Shown one piece after another: positions 57,169 through 64,000 of a stretch of 64,000 nucleotides of DNA. The notes under the pieces are model-generated. The model had not been told where the DNA came from and ran no database searches. It was given only the letters and a program-made list of their open reading frames with translations. Position 1 is the first letter of the stretch, and each line of letters begins with the position of its first letter. A program made the translations under genes and the position numbers. The stretch lies in NCBI GenBank assembly GCA_033964015.1, contig CM066913.1, positions 17,321,854 to 17,385,853 of the forward strand, given 5' to 3'. The DNA is from Scolanthus callimorphus. Its lineage: Eukaryota; Cnidaria; Anthozoa; Actiniaria; Edwardsiidae.

Positions 57169-57976
57169 TTTGTATTTTCTAGAAAATTGGAGAAGAAATT
57201 TTCATTACAAAATATTTATTGTTGTATTACTTAAGATACTAGAACCGGCTATTTTTGACATATTCCCGCCGGTTTTACGATGAAAATCTTGGGACCATAG
57301 CGTAAAGATATACGGTCTATGGTAAAAAAAAAACAATCATACAAAAGCGTTATTTGTTAATCTACGCATTAGTCGTATTCAGGTCATATTGCATGCAGTA
57401 AACTAAAAGTGATACATACGTACTAGTAGAAGAAAGCGAGTGCTGGGACAGCTGTGGGAGGATCATTCAATTAGGAGAGTTAGGAGAGCGAAAGTCTCAC
57501 TCTTGATCTCTTGATCTTTAGGAACAATAACGAACGAACCGTATTAAATTTTCAGCTTCGCCTTAAGGTTACTGAGAACCTTCGCGCACCTCCTCGGAAA
57601 AAAAATCATACTCGTCCTTAGTTTAACCAAAACATGTCAACCTATATATCGTTGGAAAGCTTATAGAATGGACTAGCGGACTATAAACATAATTTTTTGA
57701 AGGTTTTATTAAAAATGTGGGTGTGACACTTTCAAGAGCTATCGCTGCCGAACTGCTTGACCTTGACTCCCAAGTAAAACATTGTACTAATCCTTAAAGG
57801 TGTTTCTCAAAATCCGTGTCTGCGTTTTTTAAATTTTACGTAGATCAAAAGTTATGGAACTTTTAAATTTCCAAGGTCAAATTTTATAGAATTTTCACGC
57901 TCTAAAAAATTAAAAATTATAACTTTTGAACTAAACAAAATTTACAATTTTTTCTCAGTGGTTCCAGAGATATAGA

Positions 57977-58015
57977 GGGGGGGGGGGGGGCGAATTAGCC
58001 ACCCCCCCCCCCCCC
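57977..58015. repeat. G14/C14 hairpin
   Basis: Fourteen G (57977-57990), an 11-base loop CGAATTAGCCA, and fourteen C (58002-58015). Confidence 0.85.
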
Positions 58016-59589
58016 GTTTGTTTACAACGCATACCCGATTTACGATACATTCTTGCAGCCCCCGTGGTAGACTTGCTCCAAGTCGACCTCATAGGAGATA
58101 CCCGAAGCGAGCGAAGCGAGTTAAGCGAGTGAGCCGCGAAGCGGCGAACGAGCGACTGAAAGCGAGCGAAGCGAAAATAAAAATAAAAAAAAAATTTTTT
58201 AAAGGACTTTGAGAAGTCTACCCCCGTGGCATATCGTAAAATCGGGGTTCCACTGTACGATGTTTGTGCGTGTTCTTGATTGACATGTTGTTTATGTGTT
58301 TGGTTATGATGTTTACCTGCCAGGAGATATGATATTTTGAATTCACCTGATTTTAGAGCTTTAAAAAGAAAATACAGGGTAGGCTATAGGGTGGGTCACA
58401 GGGTAGGCCGTGGCATAGGCCACGTTTTGTCCCGACCCGTATTGTGATCGTGGAGAAAGGGTGTTAAGCATGAGTCAGGGCTAGATATATTGTAAAAAAA
58501 TAATAATAAAATAGACCACCCGACGCGAGTTCTCGAGGAAATCCATCAAAGTTTTAAAAACATCTTTCTGCATATATATAATTCTCGTAAATCGTTTCTA
58601 TTTAGAAAAAAAAAAGTTAATACTGTAACAATATTGACTCATTGCAATGGAAACCTAAGTTTCATCCCAAATTAGTTGAAGAATTCTCTTTAACTAACAC
58701 GTTTATATCTAACATGTTGTATATGCAAATCTCATGTAATTATGCAAAACCAGGTGTTCACCCTTTGGCACTTAGCCGCCGGTAAAACACAGTAATCGAT
58801 AAAGCTGGCTATAGATCAATTTAGCTACATTTTACACAAATTTCGCCTTAGAGAGAAAATAAGAATTAAAGAGATTGTGAGAAATGTAACTTTATTGGCA
58901 TTGCGCAGAAAGACAAAGGGATAACTTATTTCTTTAGCGCTCGTTTTTGACATGTTTTTTGACGCACAATATGTCTTAGCATTAGTGAAGAGCATCGGTA
59001 CTTGCCTTTGCATCTTGGTTTCGAGCACGTTTACGAGCACGTTTAGCCTATCAACGTGTCCCTTGGTGTTCTTGGTTCCTCTCTCTTGACCTTCCTTTCG
59101 CGCAATCCTCTAATTAAATTTAAAACTGCCGTGAGTTCAAGGGAAAGTTATCGCAGCAGTCGGAGGCACGCAACGCAAGTTCTATATAGGAAGGGGTATG
59201 AAAAAAAAAGCACCTGGCGTGCGCTCGTGGCTAATTTTGGATCGGGAGTTGGATAAAAGATCCACTAAATCATTGGATCTCGAACTCCGTGCGCTCTGAT
59301 TGGTTCTTGTTGCGCGCGGAACCTCGGTGTCAATCGCAGACGTTCATATTTTGTCCAACTCATTTGGTAAATAGTAAAACAGCTATTTTCCTCAGGGTCT
59401 ATGAACAGTGGCGGGATATACCACCACTATTCATTACGTACCCCTTCGGGGAATAGTTCTATTCCCCAAGTAGCAAAGCTGTGCTCGACCTTGCCCGACC
59501 TTTTAGGCCTCTGGTTTCCAGGGCCAATTGAATTTTGGCATCATGTACACAATATTGATAAGTAATGATTTTTTGATACTAACTATACA

Positions 59590-59660
59590 AATGATAAAAA
59601 AAAAGCGCCCAACGTTTCGGTGCTTCAAGCACCATTGTCAAGGGAAATGACAGAAAGTAG
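59590..59660. mobile_element. Possible Penelope-like element fragment
   Basis: CCCAACGTTTCGGTGCTTCA followed by AGCACCATTGTCAAGG resembles the conserved CAACGTTTCG...CATCAGG-type segment seen in Penelope-like retroelements. There is no reverse transcriptase frame nearby, so this is tentative. Confidence 0.35.
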
Positions 59661-59757
59661 ATCGATCTAATTTGATACTAACGCAAAAAAAGAACAATAG
59701 AGAAAGATTAAACAAAGACCTTAGCACGAATACTATCAGACTACACGTTTAGGCTGG

Positions 59758-59900
59758 GGTTATGATGGGTATATGCTTCATCGCTGAATGTCATGAGCCG
59801 CCTTATTTGAATATGAATGGTCCTTTTGTTTGATTATGCCTTGTTCTATTAGAAGACGACTATATGGCATTCAGCGATGAAATATATACCTTATGATGTT
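59758..59900. mobile_element. Foldback element
   Basis: GGTATATGCTTCATCGCTGA and TCAGCGATGAAATATATACC are inverted around a 70-base centre. Confidence 0.65.
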
Positions 59901-60837
59901 TTATGAACAACCTCTCATTAACCAGGCAGTCAAATTTGTTTTGACACTTCTTTTAAGAACTTTAAGCACTTTAAAGTGCCCAAGAAGGTCCTTAGGGACC
60001 TCGCCCGAATGGTCCTTTTTGTAATGCCTTTTTTTTTGTACAAAATAATCATCAAAATTTTCACTTGCCTCATACTGGCTACGGCCTTGTACGTGGAGTT
60101 ATATTAAACCACGTTACAAGTTCACACGGTACTACTGCGCTACTGCGTTGGTCGCAGGGCCAAGACCCTAAATTTTCGAATTTATTACCACTTGAGCGGG
60201 CAAATGCTACCATACATTTTCTGAAAGCTATTCCCTCTACTTTAATTGTTGGTATGATAGCAGTGCTAATTTCACGGCGGTCATGGCAAAATCACGTGAT
60301 TAAGTGACGTCACTCCTGGCACTTAATAAATTCATACAAGGAATGTTTGACAATGTTACTACTTTAATGCGTCTTTTGTATACTATAGCCTATTCCCGCT
60401 TCTAACAAGCTGCTAATCTATGAAAGATTCTGAAGATACATTTTGTACTAGAAAATAACGTAATTCTGGGTTTCCATGGCAACCAAAATATGTTGTTCAC
60501 ACAGTCATCGTACTTGATTTAGTACGCTCTTTTTGTTGAAACAACTAGCCGGGCAGATCAATGACCTCTTCACGTTCTTTTTTTTCTCTCTTTGGCATTT
60601 AGTTCTACACAATCGGCTTACTTGTTTCTTTCTGCTGAGAAACCTTAACAATTGTTACAGTCTAGGAGGCAATATTTTCGATGGCGATGTCCTTTAAGGT
60701 TACGGTCTACCTTTGGGGTACTTTTTGGTTAAAATGGCATAATTTCATGAAAATGGCCGTATCTTTACAAGTGATACCTCATTTTAAAGCTTATATCCTG
60801 GGCTAAACTATGGTATATAATTTAATGTTACAAAACA

Positions 60838-61199
60838 CAAAACTGCAAAGTTTCAAAAGAATTACTTGAAAACTGACTGATATGAATTTTCAAAACTTCG
60901 TATTCTGGCTTATTTTTTAACAAGAAATGTATGGGAAAATAAATCGAAACGAGGCTGGACGGGCATTACCCTGCGAGCAGTGATTTCCTCCTCTCTTAGG
61001 CCGGCGGCTAGCGAGGGCCGCCGGCCTAAGAGAGAAGGAAATCACTGCTCGCAGGGTAGACGGGCATCGATGCCCGTCCAGCCTCGACTTGACGTATTTG
61101 CCCATACATTTCTTTGTAAAAAGTAAGTCAGAATAGGAAGTTTTGAAAATACATATCTCAGTCAGTTTTCAAGTAATTCTTTTGAAACTTTGCAGTTTT
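60838..61199. mobile_element. Large nested palindromic element
   Basis: Outer arms start AAAACTGCAAAGTTTCAAAA and end with its complement TTTTGAAACTTTGCAGTTTT. Towards the centre both contain CGAGGCTGGACGGGCAT/ATGCCCGTCCAGCCTCG. The core is a second palindrome with CCTGCGAGCAGTGATTTCC and a GCCGGCGGC centre. The core has the same word as 24355-24375 (CCACTGCTCGCAGGGTAGC), so one element seems inserted into another. Confidence 0.85.
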
Positions 61200-61339
61200 A
61201 CTAATACGGATGTGTAGAATTGGAAACTGGATTTCCTTTTTCGGATAACTATTATATATTAATAATCAATATTGTGTGATAAAGGTCTATTGGCGAGGCA
61301 GGTGCAGTTTGGCATTTGGCACATTCTGTTGCATTGACA

Positions 61340-61690
61340 GGACAGGAGCTCAAGGACAGCTTTGGGTGCCGGTTCGCCACTCATCCAGTCAATAGCATGC
61401 CAATTGGTGAATTATTGCAGGAGAGCTCAGGAGGCAAGCCTGTCGGTGTCTCTGAGTAATGCCTTGTTGGAATACGTTCAAAAGCGCGCACTGACCATCA
61501 TGCTACCTGTGTCCATTATCAGGAGGCATTGGAGCAAACTGGCCTCGTTAGACTTGAAACCAGAAGGGAAGCAGCGTGCGTAAAATTTATGGAAAGCTTG
61601 AAAACGACTGCACGGCGATACCGTTAACTCTGTGAGATGTGCCTCCACCCGAGAAAGTCTCCTCCAGTCGGTCTATCTATCTATCTGAGA
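61340..61690 (+). mobile_element. LINE 3' end (decayed)
   Basis: Translation gives LSNALLEYVQKRALTIMLP then, after a frameshift near 61505, YQEALEQTGLVRLETRREAA and CVKFMESL. This is the recognisable end of a non-LTR retrotransposon ORF2. The copy ends in CTATCTATCTATCTG (61673-61688). Confidence 0.8.
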
Positions 61691-61879
61691 ATAGGCAATT
61701 CAATGCCCGCAAAGGTTTAGAAAACGTATTATATCTACGTTGTTGGTTAGCGTCTTAACGGCACAAGGAAGCAGTATGTGCTTAGGGTTTTTTTTCTTCC
61801 ATTAGAAACAGCAAAAATGAAGTCCTGTCCAAACGAGTTTACAAGCCGCTGAACTTTTTCTTGGCATGAATCCCCGGCT

Positions 61880-62770
61880 TGTAATTTGTGCTTCCGGTAA
61901 GCAAAGTGACTAGGAAAAGTTTTACATCTTCCGGAATCTTAATTTATACGTCTTCATTGAGCCAGGACATCTCTTTGTTGTCAGTGCTTTGTATAGCCTT
62001 TCTGAGTTCTAAAGCGACATGCCGTATATCCTCCGTCTTTGATCCCTCGCCCTTGCATTTAGTTAACTGTAGACGCACCAAGTCTTTAGTCAGCTGGATT
62101 CGTGAGAGATTATAGGGTATGATGAATAACCTATTGTTGTCGAGCAGGTCCTCAAAGCTCCCAAACTCTATTTCAAGTTTGCGACGAAAGTGGGTCTTGT
62201 TGCACCTTACATTATCTTTCTCAACTTTGCCGACAATTCGGCCATCTGGACGAGTCGTGGATTATCGAGGATATCAGTCCGTATATGGTCAACCAGGATC
62301 TGGTAAGCATCGGATTCCAGCTTAGCATATTCGTGTTCTAGGGATTCAGGGGTTTCCGACGGAATGGAGCGTGGCTGACGTGTGTAGTCCCGATAACACG
62401 ATCTATGGTAACAAGCTTCTGCTGCCAGGATTTCACGGGACACTATGGCCAGTATCTTGCTGTCGTGCTTGGCTTTTGCCGCTTCACGGACTGCGCTGTC
62501 GCCTTGCAGTACTGCGCACTGGGTCAAAGATTCACGCGCGTCCTCTCCTTCGATATACTTTTGTGTTCGATCACAAAGTATACAAACACGATCGCACGTT
62601 GTACGCATAGATGGAGCTCTTCGATTGGATCGTCTAATCGGCGGCGCTGTCGGCTTGTCTCTTGACTCTTTTCTTCCATAAACTTGTCCCTCTTCATAAT
62701 AAAATGCTCCTGCATTGCCGGTGATATCTAATCCAATCTGGGAATTCATTTTCCGTGAGATCATTGGCAT
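61880..62770 (-). pseudogene. Repetitive-family ORF with CxxC/CHRSC motifs, broken
   Basis: An open frame 62207-62770 (187 aa) has CDRVCILCDRTQKYI and later AAEACYHRSCYRDYTRQPRS, a pattern of multi-copy proteins in cnidarian and other invertebrate genomes that are likely mobile-element derived. The end of the frame (AELSAKLRKIM) is followed, one frame over, by plausible continuation (THFRRKLEIEFGSFEDLL, then LVRLQLTKCKG) that runs to a stop near 61945. It is therefore frameshifted and decaying. The Cys/His pattern suggests zinc binding; the function is unknown. Confidence 0.55.
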
Positions 62771-64000
62771 GCTCTGTTAGCGGCACGTAATCGCGAATTG
62801 ATGCTGCTCTCAGGAGAGGGGGTGGGGGACTCCCATATTTTTGGGGCGGGGGTGCTCGTCGTAAACTTTCGATTTTGCCGCTAAAAGGTACTAAACATGG
62901 CGTCGCTTAGTTGATTTTACCAACAAGACGCATTTTCCCTCATAATTTTCTCTCGTATTTTTTACGAGGGAAAATACGTCTGAAATTCAGGCTACCAACA
63001 AGTGTAATTTGCTTGATTTGCTAGAACGGACCTCTAAGAGGTACCTATCTGGAAAAAATTACACGCTTTCGAATTTTACCCCCTAAAAGGTATCAGAGGC
63101 CTGATTTTAAACCCTACAATGCACGACGAGCACCCCGGGAGTTTGCCACGACCGAGCGTCTTTTATCGAGACGAATTCGTCAAATGCATCAGTGCAGTGT
63201 ATGATGCAATTTCGATTTCTTTTGTTGACACAACGACGCTACCGTGGGGGCTCACTCATTGCAGTTTTCTGTTTACACTGCAGCTCTGTGACTTCTCTAG
63301 AACAATGGATATGGTTGCTAAAAATATAATTATTATTTGGATAATAATTCTATTATTTATACTTTTCAGGCTTGTAGAGGCTCACGTGCGCATTACAGGA
63401 AGTAAAATATATCACATATTTTATTATCAAATCTAATAGGTTGTACGCGGGCATATATAATTATTCCTACTCTTTTTTTAAAAGTTCACGACGGTTTGTG
63501 ATCTCAGTTTGTGCATTTCAGTTGTAATCATCTTTGTATTTATAAATGGGAATTTCTCTTTTTTTATTACACAAGAAAGAAACAGAGGCACGAGCTAGCA
63601 AGGAGTCACACAACTCAAGTTCATTCATCTCTACAAAATTTATCTCTGAATTCCAAAACCTCGAGCCTGTTCCAAAATCTCGAGCCTGTTTACGACTTGG
63701 CGATTCAGCAATCATCATTAAACAACGAAAACAGCAATGTATTTCGAGCTGCTAAATACCCAAAATCAATTTATACAGTTGTAACAGATGTTTGGAAATG
63801 AACTTTTGTCTTAAAAAAGTTCAAATGAAACTTCTTATGAACCGCCAGATCGAGATATCGATGAAGAGATGCCAATAGCATTCGAAAATCGAATGGTCAT
63901 TTCGAAGGACTGTAAGTCTTCGAGCATGTTTTTAAGAGAAAAAGCATAGTTTCATCATCTTTTACTAAATATTTTTCAAGAATACACTAAAACAATTCCC
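62771..64000. other. Gene-free right flank
   Basis: Only short unsupported open frames are present. A small inverted repeat lies at about 62931-62977 (ATTTTCCCTCATAATTTTCT with ACGAGGGAAAATACG). Confidence 0.45.

Larger units (their letters stand above)
57169..61300. other. Gene-free interval with foldback DNA
   Basis: No host exon is recognised. It contains the JMJD8-like promoter (start region near 57170-57250), a G14/C14 hairpin, a GCGAAGCGAG patch, a possible Penelope-type fragment and two foldback elements, listed separately. Confidence 0.5.

Overview
The window is nuclear DNA from an animal. Its genes are split by GT-AG introns, have AATAAA signals, and encode animal-type extracellular and ciliary/ER families. 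The density of foldback/MITE elements, minisatellites and decayed LINE pieces, the moderate intron sizes and the AT-leaning base composition suit an early-branching invertebrate such as an anthozoan cnidarian. That placement is an inference; the sequence alone does not fix the species.

Layout. 1-6049: no gene, with degenerate tandem repeats and one TTAA-flanked MITE. 6050-29849 (minus): a complete 29-exon gene for a WDR49-like EF-hand/WD40 protein of 1075 aa, rebuilt exon by exon with consistent intron phases; its introns hold two large minisatellites and many MITEs. 31696-33738 (minus): an intronless TMEM168 of 680 aa. 34529-37326 (plus): a four-exon BMT2/SAMTOR of 391 aa, head-to-head with TMEM168 across about 0.8 kb. 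38420-46515 (plus): a nine-exon secreted RECK-like protein with a signal peptide, six His-rich repeats, furin-type sites, a VWC-like module, three Kazal modules and a RECK-like tail. 50053-50342 (minus): a small acidic protein ending in a CaaX box. 51699-57168 (minus): a ten-exon JMJD8-like JmjC protein with a TPR tail (517 aa). 57169-64000: no host gene, with foldback elements, a LINE 3' end and a decayed repetitive zinc-knuckle ORF.

There is no operon-like organisation. TMEM168 and BMT2 are also neighbours in vertebrates (human 7q31.1), so this pair looks like old conserved microsynteny. The BMT2 product is the S-adenosylmethionine sensor of the mTORC1/GATOR1 pathway. TMEM168 is a membrane protein whose C-terminal half looks to me like an inactive C13/caspase-type protease fold. 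The RECK-like and JMJD8-like proteins are both secretory-pathway proteins, but nothing links them functionally to their neighbours.

Two genes (RECK-like, CaaX protein) are broken only by one missing base in a G/C homopolymer. This suggests homopolymer errors in the assembly rather than two independent pseudogenes. No CRISPR array, rRNA gene, intact tRNA gene or prokaryotic-type system is present.
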